From Pseudomonas yamanorum (GTDB lineage Bacteria; Pseudomonadota; Gammaproteobacteria; Pseudomonadales; Pseudomonadaceae): a DNA stretch of 64,000 nt. Shown here piece by piece: positions 34,678 to 44,422 of the stretch (position 1 is its first letter; each line of letters starts with the position of its first letter). The translations under genes and the position numbers were made by a program. The notes beneath the pieces are model-generated. The model did not search any database and was not told the DNA's origin. It saw only the letters and a list, made by a program, of their open reading frames with translations. The stretch lies in assembly GCF_013386765.1 (NCBI RefSeq), contig NZ_JACARE010000010.1, forward strand, positions 124,001 through 188,000, read 5' to 3'.

Positions 34678-34823
34678 GGGGCTTCCTTGGGTGACGATGG
34701 GCCAGTCTTGGCAGATATCGACCTGTAAGTCTAACCGGGGTTCGCCGACCTGCTGCACTCGCCAATAAATGCAGAACATGAAAGGATCAGGCACCCGTCG
34801 TTCCTACAAGGAGTTTGAATGCC

Positions 34824-35438
34824 ATGCTCAGCCTGAACTTCCTCATCACCTGCCTGATCGTCGTGCTGATTCCGGGCACCGGCGTGATCTTCACCGTGTC
34901 CACCGGACTTACCGCCGGCAAGCGCGCCAGCGTATTCGCGGCGCTGGGCTGCACCGCCGGGATTGTCCCGCACTTGCTGGCCTCGGTACTTGGCCTGTCG
35001 GCCCTGCTGCACACCAGCGCCTTGGCATTCGAAGCCCTGAAGTATGCCGGCGCCGCCTATTTGCTGTACCTCGCCTACGCCACCTGGCGAGACCGCTCGG
35101 CCTTTGCCATGAACGACACACCGACAATTTCCAGCGCCCGCAGCCTGATGGTACGGGGCCTGTTGCTGAATATCCTGAACCCCAAGCTGACGATCTTCTT
35201 CCTCGCGTTCCTGCCGCAGTTCGTCACCCCGGGCGCAAGCGCACCGGCCCTGCAAATGCTGTTGCTGAGCAGTGTGTTCATGGCGATGACGTTCGGGGTG
35301 TTTGTGATTTATGGCCTGCTGGCCAACGTGTTCCGCCGCGCGGTGATCGAATCGCCTCGCGTACAGAACTGGCTGCGCCGCGGTTTTGCGGCAACCTTTG
35401 CGGGGCTGGGGCTGAACCTGGCGTTTGCCCAGCGCTAA
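34824..35438 (+). CDS. LysE/RhtB-family exporter
   Basis: 204 residues from the ATG at 34824 (AAGGAG 10 bases upstream; a TTG at 34815 is too close to it). Six helices with the RhtB signature IPGTGVIFTVSTGLTAGKRAS near 15-35 and NILNPKLTIFFLAFLPQF near 115. Exports amino acids or derivatives such as homoserine. Nothing nearby identifies the substrate. Confidence 0.88.
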   Translation: MLSLNFLITCLIVVLIPGTGVIFTVSTGLTAGKRASVFAALGCTAGIVPHLLASVLGLSALLHTSALAFEALKYAGAAYLLYLAYATWRDRSAFAMNDTPTISSARSLMVRGLLLNILNPKLTIFFLAFLPQFVTPGASAPALQMLLLSSVFMAMTFGVFVIYGLLANVFRRAVIESPRVQNWLRRGFAATFAGLGLNLAFAQR

Positions 35439-35467
35439 GTCACCGGGCAGCAGATATCGGCTTTTTT

Positions 35468-35560
35468 TGTGGCGAGGGAGCTTGCTCCCGCTGGGGCGCG
35501 CAGCGGCCCTGAAAAAGGGGTCTGCTGCGCAGTCCAGCGGGAGCAAGCTCCCTCGCCACA
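35468..35560. repeat. REPIN-like two-armed repeat (TGTGGCGAGGGAGCTTGC family)
   Basis: Arms TGTGGCGAGGGAGCTTGC and GCAAGCTCCCTCGCCACA with about 55 inner bases. It lies between convergent LysE and hemB. Confidence 0.85.
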
Positions 35561-35566
35561 GGTCAC

Positions 35567-36541
35567 TTAGATCCCGGCCAGCGCCAGGTCCATCGCGAAG
35601 TAAGTGAAGATCAAGTCCGCGCCGGCGCGCTTGATCGAACCCAGGGTTTCCCGCACCACGCGGGCCTCATCGATGGCGCCCGCCTGGGCACCGAACTTGA
35701 TCATCGCGTACTCGCCGCTGACCTGGTACGCCGCCACCGGCAAGCGCGAGGCTTCGCGGATGTCGCGGATGATGTCCAGGTACGCGCCAGCCGGCTTGAC
35801 CATCAGCGCGTCAGCGCCTTCCTGCTCATCCAGCAACGATTCACGCACGGCTTCGCGACGGTTCATCGGGTTCATCTGGTAGCTCTTGCGGTCGCCCTTG
35901 AGCGCGCTGCCGCCTGCTTCGCGGAACGGGCCGTAGAGGGCCGAGGCGAACTTGGTGGAATAGGCCATGATCGGGATATGGCTGAAGCCTGCTTCATCCA
36001 GGGCCCGGCGGATGGCCTGGACTTGCCCGTCCATCGCGGCAGACGGCGCGATCACATCGGCACCGGCGCGGGCGGCGGCCACGGCTTGCTTGCCGAGGTT
36101 GACCAGGGTGCGGTCGTTGTCGACCTCGGCGCCGTGCATCACGCCGCAATGGCCGTGGTCGGTGTATTCGCAGAAGCAGGTGTCGGACATCACGATCATT
36201 TCCGGCACCGCGTCCTTGATGATCGAGGACATGCGCGAAACCAGGCCACGCTCCTGCCAGGTGTCGCTGCCCGATGCATCCAGGTGGTGGGACACGCCGA
36301 AGGTCATCACCGACTTGATCCCGGCGCGGGCATAGCGCTCGATCTCGCCGGCCAATTTCGACTCGGGAATGCGCTGCACCCCGGGCATGCTGGTGATCGG
36401 CACGAAGTCGTCGATTTCTTCCTCAACGAAGATCGGCAGCACCAGGTCATTGAGGGTGAATTCGGTTTCCTGGAACAGGCCACGCAACTCCGGGGAGCGG
36501 CGCAGGCGGCGTGGACGGGCTTCGGGGAACTGGCTGGACAT
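35567..36541 (-). CDS. hemB: Delta-aminolevulinate dehydratase, zinc-type
   Basis: 324 residues from the ATG at 36541 (AGGAG upstream). Schiff-base Lys197 (MAYSTKFAS) and Lys249 ([10 protein letters not shown]). The metal site is [15 protein letters not shown] with Cys122, Cys124 and Cys132, the three-Cys zinc site of E. coli-type enzymes. It condenses two aminolevulinates to porphobilinogen for haem. The usual P. aeruginosa HemB is described as magnesium-dependent and lacks these Cys, so this is probably the second HemB of the strain. No Zur-like box was seen upstream. Confidence 0.92.
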   Translation of the reverse strand: MSSQFPEARPRRLRRSPELRGLFQETEFTLNDLVLPIFVEEEIDDFVPITSMPGVQRIPESKLAGEIERYARAGIKSVMTFGVSHHLDASGSDTWQERGLVSRMSSIIKDAVPEMIVMSDTCFCEYTDHGHCGVMHGAEVDNDRTLVNLGKQAVAAARAGADVIAPSAAMDGQVQAIRRALDEAGFSHIPIMAYSTKFASALYGPFREAGGSALKGDRKSYQMNPMNRREAVRESLLDEQEGADALMVKPAGAYLDIIRDIREASRLPVAAYQVSGEYAMIKFGAQAGAIDEARVVRETLGSIKRAGADLIFTYFAMDLALAGI

Positions 36542-36704
36542 TGATGCTCCTGAAAAAAACGGGCCGAGGCACATAGCTTAAGGGCGAAAGCTTATGCCCG
36601 GATTGACCGGGAGCACAAACATCGGTTGCATAACAGTGCTTTTCGTATTCCGTAACAATGATGTTTGCCGCTATTCTCGGCAAAACAGCAAAGGAGCGCT
36701 CGGC

Positions 36705-37325
36705 ATGTTTGATATCCAGAACTACGGCAGCTTTATCGCGGCCATCCTGATCTTCCAGTTGATCCCTGGGCCGGGCACGTTTGCCATCCTGCATGCTACC
36801 GCCCGCAATGGCATCCGCGCCGGATTTGGGGCGGTGTTCGGCACCGTACTGGGCGATATGATCTTCATGCTGGCCGCCTCCGCGGGCCTCGCCGCGCTGA
36901 TGAAGGCCAACCCGATGCTGTTCATGACCCTGCAATGGGTGGGTGCGGCGTACCTGTGCTGGATGGGTCTGCAACTGCTGCTCACCCCGGTCAACCGTGA
37001 TGCGGCCGGGCAGGAGCCGAAACGCTCCGGCTGGATCTACTTTCGCAAAGCCGTGGCCGTCAGCCTGACCAATCCCAAGGTGATCCTGTTTTTCGTGGCG
37101 TTTTTCCCGCTGTTCATTCGCCCCGATTCGCCCGGCAGTACCCTGGTGGCAATGATGGTGCATGTGACGCTGATCGGCTTTTTGTACCAGGCGCTGCTGG
37201 TGCTGGTGGGCAACGCGCTGGTGATTCGCCTGCGTACCTTTGCGCTGGCCCGTAAAATCGCGACCCGCGTGGCGGGCCTGGCATTGATCGGTTTCGGGAT
37301 CAAGCTGGCCGCCAACAACCGTTAA
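36705..37325 (+). CDS. LysE/RhtB-family exporter, second copy
   Basis: 206 residues from the ATG at 36705 (AAGGAG 8 bases upstream). Six helices; QLIPGPGTFAILHATARNGIRAG near 18-40 is the family signature and SLTNPKVILFFVAFFPLF near 115. It is distinct in sequence from the copy at 34824. Its stop codon overlaps the stop of the convergent phzF-like gene in TTAA at 37322-37325. Confidence 0.88.
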   Translation: MFDIQNYGSFIAAILIFQLIPGPGTFAILHATARNGIRAGFGAVFGTVLGDMIFMLAASAGLAALMKANPMLFMTLQWVGAAYLCWMGLQLLLTPVNRDAAGQEPKRSGWIYFRKAVAVSLTNPKVILFFVAFFPLFIRPDSPGSTLVAMMVHVTLIGFLYQALLVLVGNALVIRLRTFALARKIATRVAGLALIGFGIKLAANNR

Positions 37326-38164
37326 AGGCTCAGCCGCCCTTCGATGCACAGCGCCACCGCGCCGCCGATCCAGATTTCCTCGCCGCTGTGCTCGACGTGG
37401 ATTCGCCCGGCGCGGCCGATGGCGGTGCCCTGACTGACTACATAGCGGCTCGGCGCCAGGCCTTCGCCCAGCAACCACTGGGCGACGCCGGCGTTCAGGC
37501 TGCCGGTGGCCGGGTCTTCCGGAGCGCCGTCGCCTGCGATAAAGGCACGCACTTCAAATTGCGCCTCGTCTCCATCCCGCCCGGGGTTCCACGGGGCGAT
37601 CACGCCCACGGCCAACCCCGGCAACTGCGAATAGTCCGGACGCAGCGCCAGTACCTGCTCACGATCCGCCAGCATCACTGCCAGCCAGCCCGCACCGTTG
37701 TCCACCCACTGGCTGCGCAAGATTGCCCCAGGCTCAAGGCCCAACCCACGCCGTACACGCTCCAGCAACTCGGCCCCCAGCGGGCCGGAGCGCAACAGCG
37801 GTGGCGCGATAAATGCCAGCGCATGGCCTTGGCGACGGATGCGCACCAGGCCGATTTCACATTCCTGGATAATCTCCTCGCCAGCCGGTTGGCCACCGGC
37901 CTGCAGCCAGGCATGGCAACTGCCCAGGGTCGGATGGCCGGCAAACGGTAATTCCTGCAGGGTGGTGAAGATTCTTACGCGGTAGTCGGCCCTTGGATCA
38001 CGAGGCTTGAGCAGGAACGTGGTTTCACTGAGGTTGGTCCAGTTGGCGAAATCCGCCATTTGCTGGTCGCTCAGGCTATCGGCGCCCAGCACCACGGCCA
38101 GCGGATTGCCCTTGAGGGCGACGCTGCTGAAAACGTCCAGTTGTTTGAAGTCGAAAGAAGGCAT
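37322..38164 (-). CDS. PhzF-family isomerase-like protein
   Basis: 280 residues. The family start FKQLDVFSSVALKGNPLAVV and the catalytic-type Glu near 47 in NLSETTFLL; the second half has DPATGSLNAGVAQWL. PhzF in phenazine synthesis is an isomerase, but no phenazine genes lie here, so this is one of the common stand-alone relatives of unknown substrate. It is followed by, and probably shares a transcript with, the GST gene 8 bp upstream on the same strand. Confidence 0.88.
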   Translation of the reverse strand: MPSFDFKQLDVFSSVALKGNPLAVVLGADSLSDQQMADFANWTNLSETTFLLKPRDPRADYRVRIFTTLQELPFAGHPTLGSCHAWLQAGGQPAGEEIIQECEIGLVRIRRQGHALAFIAPPLLRSGPLGAELLERVRRGLGLEPGAILRSQWVDNGAGWLAVMLADREQVLALRPDYSQLPGLAVGVIAPWNPGRDGDEAQFEVRAFIAGDGAPEDPATGSLNAGVAQWLLGEGLAPSRYVVSQGTAIGRAGRIHVEHSGEEIWIGGAVALCIEGRLSL

Positions 38165-38172
38165 GTTGGTCC

Positions 38173-38871
38173 TTATGCCGGGATGTTCAAGCCACGGATC
38201 ACTGCCGGCCGGGCGACGAACCCGTCCAGCGCCCGCAGTACGTTCGGGAAATCGGTAATGCCCACCAGGTCGCCGGACTCATAGAAGCCAATCAGGTTAC
38301 GCACCCATGGGAAGGTGGCGATGTCGGCGATGCTGTACTCGTCACCCATGATCCAGGTGCGGCCCAGCAGGCGTTTTTCCAGCACCTCCAGCAGGCGACG
38401 GGATTCGGCAACGTAGCGGTCACGGGGGCGTTTATCCTCGTAGGCGGCGCCGGCAAATTTGTTGAAGAACCCCACCTGGCCGAACATCGGCCCGATACCG
38501 GCCATCTGGAACATCAGCCACTGGATAGTCTCGTAGCGCATCGCCGGGTCTTCGGGCAGCAATTCGCCACTCTTCTCGGCAAGGTAGATCAGGATCGCGC
38601 CCGACTCGAACAAGCCCAGCGCCTGGCCGCCCGGCCCATTTGGGTCGATGATCGCCGGGATCTTGTTGTTGGGGTTCAGCGAAAGGAATTCGGCGCTGAG
38701 CTGGTCCTGGGTCTCGAAGCTGACCTTGTGCGCCTCGTAAGGCAGCCCCAGTTCCTCCAGCATGATCGACACCTTGACCCCGTTGGGCGTTGGCAACGAG
38801 TAGAGCTGCAGGCGCTCGGGATGCCGGGCCGGCCATTTGGCGGTGATGGGGAAGTCTGAAAGTGAGTTCAT
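38173..38871 (-). CDS. Glutathione S-transferase, YfcG/YghU-like
   Basis: 232 residues from the ATG at 38871. Thioredoxin-like N-domain 20-105 with LPTPNGVKVSIMLEELGLPY and NNKIPAIIDPNGPGG, followed by LFESGAILIYLAEKSGELLP; all-helical C-domain to the end. This is the disulfide-reductase (Nu-class) GST pattern. An alternative upstream start would add about 19 residues without support. It precedes the phzF-like gene by 8 bp. Confidence 0.88.
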   Translation of the reverse strand: MNSLSDFPITAKWPARHPERLQLYSLPTPNGVKVSIMLEELGLPYEAHKVSFETQDQLSAEFLSLNPNNKIPAIIDPNGPGGQALGLFESGAILIYLAEKSGELLPEDPAMRYETIQWLMFQMAGIGPMFGQVGFFNKFAGAAYEDKRPRDRYVAESRRLLEVLEKRLLGRTWIMGDEYSIADIATFPWVRNLIGFYESGDLVGITDFPNVLRALDGFVARPAVIRGLNIPA

Positions 38872-39099
38872 CGTGCGACTCCTGATAAAGGCCCTGAAAA
38901 AGTAGGAGAGTAGTGGTTCGGAGCCCATCGCGCACCCGTCTTAATTCAGCAACATCGGCGAGTTAACCTCCTGCAAACGGCAAGGATGCCGCCCCATTTC
39001 CCCCGCGAAACGAACCAAACTGCCTGGGCGCACTCTCAAAGAGCGCCCGATGGCTGGGCCCGTTCGCCCTGATTCCTTGCACCGAGACTTAGAACCATC

Positions 39100-39801
39100 A
39101 TGACCATCAAGCCTCTGTGCCTTGCGAAACGCCTTAAACGCTATTCCTACATCCTGCTGCCCGTATTACTGGCAGGCACCGCAATCGACCTTACCCTCGA
39201 GTCCAGAATCAGCCGTGCCCAGCCGGTAGACGGCGTACAGACGCTGGTCTTCCTGCGCCACGGTGAGAAACCCGCCGGAGGCCTCGGCCAGCTCAACTGC
39301 CAGGGCCTGAACCGCGCCATGAACCTGGCCACCGTCCTGCCGGAAAAATTCGGCAAGGCCAACTTCGTATTCGCGCCCAACCCGACCCGCAATGTCGAGG
39401 AAGGCGAGAAAGACAACTCCTACAGCTACATCCGCCCCTTGATGACCATCAGCCCCAGTGCCATCAAGCTCGGGTTGCCCGTGAACATCAAGTTCTCGGC
39501 CAATGACACCAGCGCCCTCGCGGACGAACTGGTGGAAGACAAGTACCACAATGCCGTGATCTACACCGCCTGGTCCCACGGCTACCTGCCGGACCTGATC
39601 AACAAGGTGGCGAGTGAAGCCGTGGGTGAAAAACACGTGATTACCGACGATTGGTCCGGCAGCGATTTCGATACCTTGTATGTGCTGACCCTGACCTGGC
39701 ACAACGGCAAGGCCAGCCTGCTCAGCCGCAATTACAAGCAAGGGCTGGATAATGGCGAGCAGACCTGCCCGCCTGCAACACAGGTGAGTGCGGAGATCTG
39801 A
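39100..39801 (+). CDS. Exported histidine-phosphatase-family protein
   Basis: 233 residues. One N-terminal hydrophobic segment (YILLPVLLAGTAIDLTLE), then the phosphatase motif FLRHGEKPAGG near 52, where Arg-His-Gly is the nucleophile motif. The later His of the family is expected near WSHGYLPD about residue 159. It is a membrane-anchored or exported phosphatase of unknown substrate. The upstream signal is weak, and 38929-39099 shows no other gene. Confidence 0.78.
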   Translation: MTIKPLCLAKRLKRYSYILLPVLLAGTAIDLTLESRISRAQPVDGVQTLVFLRHGEKPAGGLGQLNCQGLNRAMNLATVLPEKFGKANFVFAPNPTRNVEEGEKDNSYSYIRPLMTISPSAIKLGLPVNIKFSANDTSALADELVEDKYHNAVIYTAWSHGYLPDLINKVASEAVGEKHVITDDWSGSDFDTLYVLTLTWHNGKASLLSRNYKQGLDNGEQTCPPATQVSAEI

Positions 39802-39851
39802 GTTCCACAGCGTATGATGCTGTGCTATTGACTCACCTGCGGATCACCTAC

Positions 39852-40907
39852 ATGTCCAACCTCTCCTCCACCCAGCCCGCCCGGGGCTGGTCCTTCTGGT
39901 GGAAACCAGCGCTGTTCCTGCTGGTGGCCTGCATCGGCCTCTACTACGTGAAATGGTCGCCCTACTACGCCAAGGCGTTTATCGCGGCGGACAACCACAG
40001 CATCGGCGCCTCGATTCTCAACGACCAGCAAAGCTCACCACTGGCCGCCGCACTGGCCTATGCCCAGGTGTATTTCCTGGCGATCTGGAAGGCTGCGGTG
40101 CTGGCGGTCATTCTCGGTTCATTGCTGCAAGTACTGATTCCGCGGGACTGGCTGTTGCGCCTGTTCGGCCGCGCCGGGCTGGGTTCTACCCTGCGTGGTG
40201 GCTTGTTCGCCTTGCCGGGGATGATGTGCAGTTGCTGTGCGGCGCCAGTAGCCGCCGGCATGCGTCGGCAAAAGGTGTCGGTAGGCGCGGCGCTGGCGTT
40301 CTGGATCGCCAACCCGGTGCTGAACCCGGCGACGCTGGTGTTCATGGGCTTTGTGCTCGGCTGGGGCTTTACCGCGTTGCGGCTGGTGGCCGGGATCGTG
40401 CTGGTGGTGGGCGTGTCACTGGTGGCGCAGCGCATCGCACGCCCGGAACAAGTGCCCGAAGCCGCGCTGGACGCCGTGGCCCAGGCCAGCCTTACCGAGA
40501 CCGAACCGTTCCTTGCCCGCTGGCTGCGCACCTTGTGGCAGCTGTTCTGGAGCACCATCCCGGTTTACATCCTGGCGGTGCTGATCCTCGGCGCGGCGCG
40601 GGTCTGGCTGTTTCCCCACGTGGACGGCGCCATGGCCAACAGCCTGGTGTGGCTGGTGCCGCTGGCGATTGTCGGTACGTTGTTCGTGATCCCGACCGCC
40701 GCCGAAATCCCCATCGTGCAGACCATGATGACCCTCGGCATGGGCACCGGCCCGGCCGTGGCCTTGCTGATGACCCTGCCGAGCGTGAGCCTGCCGTCGC
40801 TGCTGATGCTGCGCAAGGATTTCGATGCGCGGGTGCTGGTGACCGTGGCCGGGCTGACCATGCTGATGGGCGTGGTGTGTGGGTTGATCGGGGCGTTTAT
40901 CCTTTAG
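39852..40907 (+). CDS. DUF318/ArsP-like permease
   Basis: 351 residues from the ATG at 39852. About 8-9 helices. The region GGLFALPGMMCSCCAAPVAAGMRRQ has the Cys pair near 130 of the permease family PF03773, and FVIPTAAEIPIVQTMMTLGMGTGPA matches the second half. Members export organoarsenicals or other small anions; which one is not fixed here. It is 50 bp after the phosphatase-like gene. Confidence 0.82.
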   Translation: MSNLSSTQPARGWSFWWKPALFLLVACIGLYYVKWSPYYAKAFIAADNHSIGASILNDQQSSPLAAALAYAQVYFLAIWKAAVLAVILGSLLQVLIPRDWLLRLFGRAGLGSTLRGGLFALPGMMCSCCAAPVAAGMRRQKVSVGAALAFWIANPVLNPATLVFMGFVLGWGFTALRLVAGIVLVVGVSLVAQRIARPEQVPEAALDAVAQASLTETEPFLARWLRTLWQLFWSTIPVYILAVLILGAARVWLFPHVDGAMANSLVWLVPLAIVGTLFVIPTAAEIPIVQTMMTLGMGTGPAVALLMTLPSVSLPSLLMLRKDFDARVLVTVAGLTMLMGVVCGLIGAFIL

Positions 40908-40930
40908 TTGTTGGGTGAATTTGAGGGCCC

Positions 40931-41016
40931 CATCGCGGGCAAGCCCGCTCCCACAGGTGACCGTGTTTATTGTGCAGGACCGCGGTCAAAATGTGGGAGC
41001 GGGCTTGCCCGCGATG
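40931..41016. repeat. Inside-out REP pair (GGGAGCGGGCTTGCCCGCGATG arms)
   Basis: Left arm CATCGCGGGCAAGCCCGCTC and on to CCACA ends at 40955; right arm TGTGGGAGCGGGCTTGCCCGCG starts at 40992. The TGTGGGAG ends face each other, the opposite of the other REPINs. It lies between convergent permease and selU genes. Confidence 0.8.
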
Positions 41017-41027
41017 GGTTCAACCCA

Positions 41028-42131
41028 TTATTCCCGCCGAACAGCCCTCTCCCGCAAATACTCCACCACCGCTCTTTGTTCTCCAGAAAACTCGATACGC
41101 GCGCCTTTGCTTTCGCGCTGGAACGCGTACATCGGGTCGTAATACTCCCGCAACAACCCTTCAATCCAGCCCCGGTGCAAGTCCACCGCGCCGTTGCGGG
41201 CCTGCTCGGCCAAGGCGTCCTGCATGATGGCGTGCAGCCGCGCAAACCGCTCGCCGCCCAGGCGCTTGTGGATGTTGCCCAGGCTCTGGGTCAGGCGCTC
41301 GGCAAACAGGGCTTGCCCGGTGTCGCCAAACACGGCGACAAACTCGGCGCAGAGGTCGACCACGTAATCCTTGAGGATGCGCTCCACCCGGCCTTCAACA
41401 CTGTCTTCCAGCCAGACCATCGGGAAGCCCTGCATGCCCTTGTGCAAGGGCAACGGCAACGCACAACTGCCGATCATGCGGCTCTCATCCTCGACCACGA
41501 ACTGCTCGATACCGGCGGTACGCTTCTTCAGCAGGTCCACCGCCAGGCGGTTTTCGAAGTCGATGTTGGAGGGTTGCGCGGTCGCGCGCTTGCCGAAGCT
41601 GGAGCCGCGATGGTTGGCGTGGCCTTCCAGGTCCAGGGCGTTGCTTAATTGGCCGAGCACTTCGGTCTTGCCGGTGCCGGTCATGCCGCCCAACAACACG
41701 AAATCGCATTGCGCGGCGGCCTGTTCCACCGTGTCCAGCAGGAAGGTTCGCATGGCCTTGTAGCCGCCGCCGACCCGTGGATAGTCGATACCCGCCTCGG
41801 TTTTCAACCATTGCTGCACGATCTGCGAACGCAGGCCGCCGCGAAAGCAGTACAGCACGCCATCAGGATTGGCCTGGGCAAAACGTGCCCAGTGCTCGAT
41901 ACGTTCGGCCTTGATCGCCCCGGACACCAACTCGTGGCCAAGGACGATGGCCGCCTGCTGGCCCTGCTGCTTGTAACAGGTGCCCACCCGTTGGCGCTCG
42001 TCGTCGGTCATCAACGGCAGGTTGATCACCCCGGGAAACGCGCCCTTGATGAACTCGATCGGCGCACGGGTATCCATCATCGGCCGGTCGTTGAGAAAGA
42101 TGTCGCGGTAATCGGTGATGTCGATGGGCAT
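41028..42131 (-). CDS. mnmH: tRNA 2-selenouridine synthase
   Basis: 367 residues. Rhodanese-like N-domain with catalytic Cys95 ([11 protein letters not shown]) and a P-loop [12 protein letters not shown] at 148-159. It replaces sulfur with selenium in the wobble 2-thiouridine of some tRNAs, through a geranylated intermediate, using selenophosphate from SelD. The start codon overlaps the selD stop in TGATG at 42131, so the pair is co-translated. Confidence 0.93.
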   Translation of the reverse strand: MPIDITDYRDIFLNDRPMMDTRAPIEFIKGAFPGVINLPLMTDDERQRVGTCYKQQGQQAAIVLGHELVSGAIKAERIEHWARFAQANPDGVLYCFRGGLRSQIVQQWLKTEAGIDYPRVGGGYKAMRTFLLDTVEQAAAQCDFVLLGGMTGTGKTEVLGQLSNALDLEGHANHRGSSFGKRATAQPSNIDFENRLAVDLLKKRTAGIEQFVVEDESRMIGSCALPLPLHKGMQGFPMVWLEDSVEGRVERILKDYVVDLCAEFVAVFGDTGQALFAERLTQSLGNIHKRLGGERFARLHAIMQDALAEQARNGAVDLHRGWIEGLLREYYDPMYAFQRESKGARIEFSGEQRAVVEYLRERAVRRE

Positions 42132-43165
42132 CAGAACACCTCTACCGCGTTGGTCTGTCGCTCAACCAGTTCGCCGATCGGCTCAAGGTTCAGGCCCAGT
42201 TCCGCCGCCACGGCGAGGAATTCGGCATTGCCTTCAGGGGTGACCGCCACCAGCAGGCCGCCGCTGGTTTGCGGGTCGCACAGCACGCGCTTGTGCAGTT
42301 CGTTCAGGCGCCCCAGCTTGCTGGCGTAGCTGTCGAAATTGCGCAAGGTACCGCCGGGCACGCAGCCTTGGTCCAGGTAGTACTCGACCCCGGGCAGGCG
42401 TGGGACTTTTTCGTATTCGATGCGGGCCGTCAGGTTGCTGCCGTCGGCCATTTCCACCAGGTGACCCAACAGACCGAAACCAGTGACATCGGTCATGGCC
42501 GTGACACCGGCCAGCTTGCCAAAACGGCTGCCGGGTTTGTTGAGGGTGCACATCCAGTCACGGGCCAGGCCCACATCCGCCTCCCGCAGCTTGCCCTTCT
42601 TTTCGGCAGTGGTGAGGATGCCGATGCCCAGGGGTTTGGTCAGGTACAGCTGGCACCCGGCGGTGGCGGTGTCGTTGCGCTTCATGTGGCGTTTTTCTAC
42701 CAGCCCGGTAACGGCCAGGCCGAAGATCGGCTCGGGGGCGTCGATGGAGTGACCGCCGGCAAGGGGAATCCCGGCCGCGTCACACACCGAGCGACCGCCG
42801 CGAATCACTTCCCGGGCAATCTCCGGGGCCAGCACGTTGACCGGCCAGCCGAGAATCGCGATGGCCATCAACGGATCGCCGCCCATGGCGTAGATATCGC
42901 TGATGGCGTTGGTGGCAGCAATGCGGCCGAAGTCGAAGGGGTCATCGACAATCGGCATGAAAAAGTCGGTGGTGGAGACCACGCCGCGCTCCTCGTCGAT
43001 GGCATACACCGCCGCGTCGTCGCGCGAAGCGTTGCCTACCCACAGCCTGGGGTCGAGGTTCTGTGCGCCGCTGCCGGCGAGGATCACTTCCAGTACCTGA
43101 GGTGAGATCTTGCAACCGCAACCAGCACCATGGCTGTACTGGGTCAGGCGAATCGGCTCGTTCAT
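42131..43165 (-). CDS. selD: Selenide, water dikinase (selenophosphate synthetase)
   Basis: 344 residues. The catalytic loop [10 protein letters not shown] has Cys16, Cys18 and Lys19, so this is the Cys form and no UGA-selenocysteine is used. Later [21 protein letters not shown] and [18 protein letters not shown] are standard. It makes selenophosphate for SelU. No selA, selB or tRNA-Sec is in the window, so selenium use here may be for tRNA only. Confidence 0.95.
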   Translation of the reverse strand: MNEPIRLTQYSHGAGCGCKISPQVLEVILAGSGAQNLDPRLWVGNASRDDAAVYAIDEERGVVSTTDFFMPIVDDPFDFGRIAATNAISDIYAMGGDPLMAIAILGWPVNVLAPEIAREVIRGGRSVCDAAGIPLAGGHSIDAPEPIFGLAVTGLVEKRHMKRNDTATAGCQLYLTKPLGIGILTTAEKKGKLREADVGLARDWMCTLNKPGSRFGKLAGVTAMTDVTGFGLLGHLVEMADGSNLTARIEYEKVPRLPGVEYYLDQGCVPGGTLRNFDSYASKLGRLNELHKRVLCDPQTSGGLLVAVTPEGNAEFLAVAAELGLNLEPIGELVERQTNAVEVF

Positions 43166-43210
43166 GGGTATCCCTCAAGGCGTCAAGTGGCCGGATTCTA
43201 ACAGACAGCA

Positions 43211-43238
43211 AAAGGCCGACTGCATGCAGTCGGCCTTT
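43211..43238. terminator. 28-bp palindrome after terC
   Basis: AAAGGCCGACTGCA and its exact complement. It lies between the terC stop and the selD start and most likely ends the lipoprotein-terC transcript; the T-run on the minus strand is short. Confidence 0.7.
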
Positions 43239-43249
43239 ATGTTCAGCCC

Positions 43250-43996
43250 TTAGTGTTTGGCAGCAAGCCGTTTATGCCGGTTGCGTCGCATCATGTTCAG
43301 GCACTCGATGGCCGCCGAGAACGCCATGGCCGCATACACATAGCCTTTTGGCACATGGGCGCCGAAACCTTCGGCGATCAGCGTCATACCGATCATGATG
43401 AGGAAGCCCAGGGCCAACATCACAATCGTCGGGTTATCGTTGATGAACTTGGCCAACGGCTCGGCCGCCACCAGCATCACGATCACCGAGACCACCACGG
43501 CAATGATCATGATCGGCAAGTGCTCGGTCATGCCCACGGCGGTGATGATGCTGTCGATGGAAAACACCATGTCCAGCAGCAGGATCTGGCCAATCGCCGA
43601 AGCGAAGCCCAAAGTCACGCTCGGCGCGCCGGTGTCCACATGTTCCTTTTCAGGGTCCATGCTGTGATGGATTTCGGTGGTTGCCTTCCACACCAGGAAC
43701 AGGCCACCGGCGATCAGGATCATGTCCTTCCAGGAGAACGACTGCCCCAGGATGTCGATGACCGGCTCGGTCAACTGCACGATGAAGGCGATGGTGCTCA
43801 ACAGGCCCAGACGCAGGATCAATGCCATGCTGATACCGATGCGACGGGCCTTGGCCCGGTGCTTCAGCGGCAACTTGTTGGTAAGAATCGAGATAAAGAT
43901 CAGGTTGTCGATCCCCAGCACGATCTCCATGACGATCAGGGTGGCTAGTGCGATCCACGCGGTCGGGCTGGCGGCCAGTTGTAAAAGGTAATCCAT
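43250..43996 (-). CDS. TerC-family membrane protein
   Basis: 248 residues, about seven helices. TerC signatures [17 protein letters not shown] near 20 and [18 protein letters not shown] near 137, both with conserved Asp in the membrane. TerC proteins are linked to metal loading of exported enzymes and to tellurite resistance. It follows a small lipoprotein gene by 28 bp, probably one transcript. No Mn-riboswitch motif was recognised upstream. Confidence 0.9.
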   Translation of the reverse strand: MDYLLQLAASPTAWIALATLIVMEIVLGIDNLIFISILTNKLPLKHRAKARRIGISMALILRLGLLSTIAFIVQLTEPVIDILGQSFSWKDMILIAGGLFLVWKATTEIHHSMDPEKEHVDTGAPSVTLGFASAIGQILLLDMVFSIDSIITAVGMTEHLPIMIIAVVVSVIVMLVAAEPLAKFINDNPTIVMLALGFLIMIGMTLIAEGFGAHVPKGYVYAAMAFSAAIECLNMMRRNRHKRLAAKH

Positions 43997-44024
43997 AGGT
44001 CAGTCCTGGTGTGAGGTGCGGGTA

Positions 44025-44288
44025 TTAGGTTTCTTGGGAAGTGGACTCAGGCTTCTTGTCTTCCTGGTCCTCCTTGTCCTGCTTGCCTTCCGGCGGCGCG
44101 ATCAAGCCCTTGGTCGCGTCGCTCAATGCCTGTTCGGCAGCCTTGTGGGTGTCGTCAATCACTTGCTTGGCCGATTCGGTGGCTTTGCCCAGCAGTTGCT
44201 GCGCGCTTTTTTCCGCTTGGTCACAGCCACTGAGCATGACTAATGAAAGCCCAAGGAACGCCGTTGCGCCCAGGGAATTGAGTTTCAT
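44025..44288 (-). CDS. Small lipoprotein
   Basis: 87 residues from the ATG at 44288. Lipoprotein signal ending MLSGC (Cys about 22), then a helical middle (QQLLGKATESAKQVIDDTHKAAEQAL) and an acidic-basic tail (GKQDKEDQEDKK). Small outer-membrane-type lipoprotein of unknown role. It is directly upstream of terC and divergent from the LysR gene. Confidence 0.78.
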   Translation of the reverse strand: MKLNSLGATAFLGLSLVMLSGCDQAEKSAQQLLGKATESAKQVIDDTHKAAEQALSDATKGLIAPPEGKQDKEDQEDKKPESTSQET

Positions 44289-44422
44289 GATGCGTTCCTC
44301 GTTAGAACCTTCGGGTCCAAGTAGTGGCCCCTCGATAGCGACGCATTCTATGCAGGCGAACACTTCAGGAAAATTCGTATTTTTTTCGTTTATACTTCGG
44401 TTTTCACGAAGTGTTGGCCGCC

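Noticed and set aside
36542..36704. Zur box controlling hemB
   Set aside because: No AT-rich GTTATA-type palindrome is visible in the divergent hemB/LysE gap.
37322..38164. Phenazine biosynthesis locus (phzF)
   Set aside because: Only a PhzF-family protein is present; no other phz genes are in the window.
44289..44422. Mn riboswitch (yybP-ykoY) for the terC unit
   Set aside because: I looked for the conserved loop sequences upstream of the lipoprotein-terC pair and did not find them.
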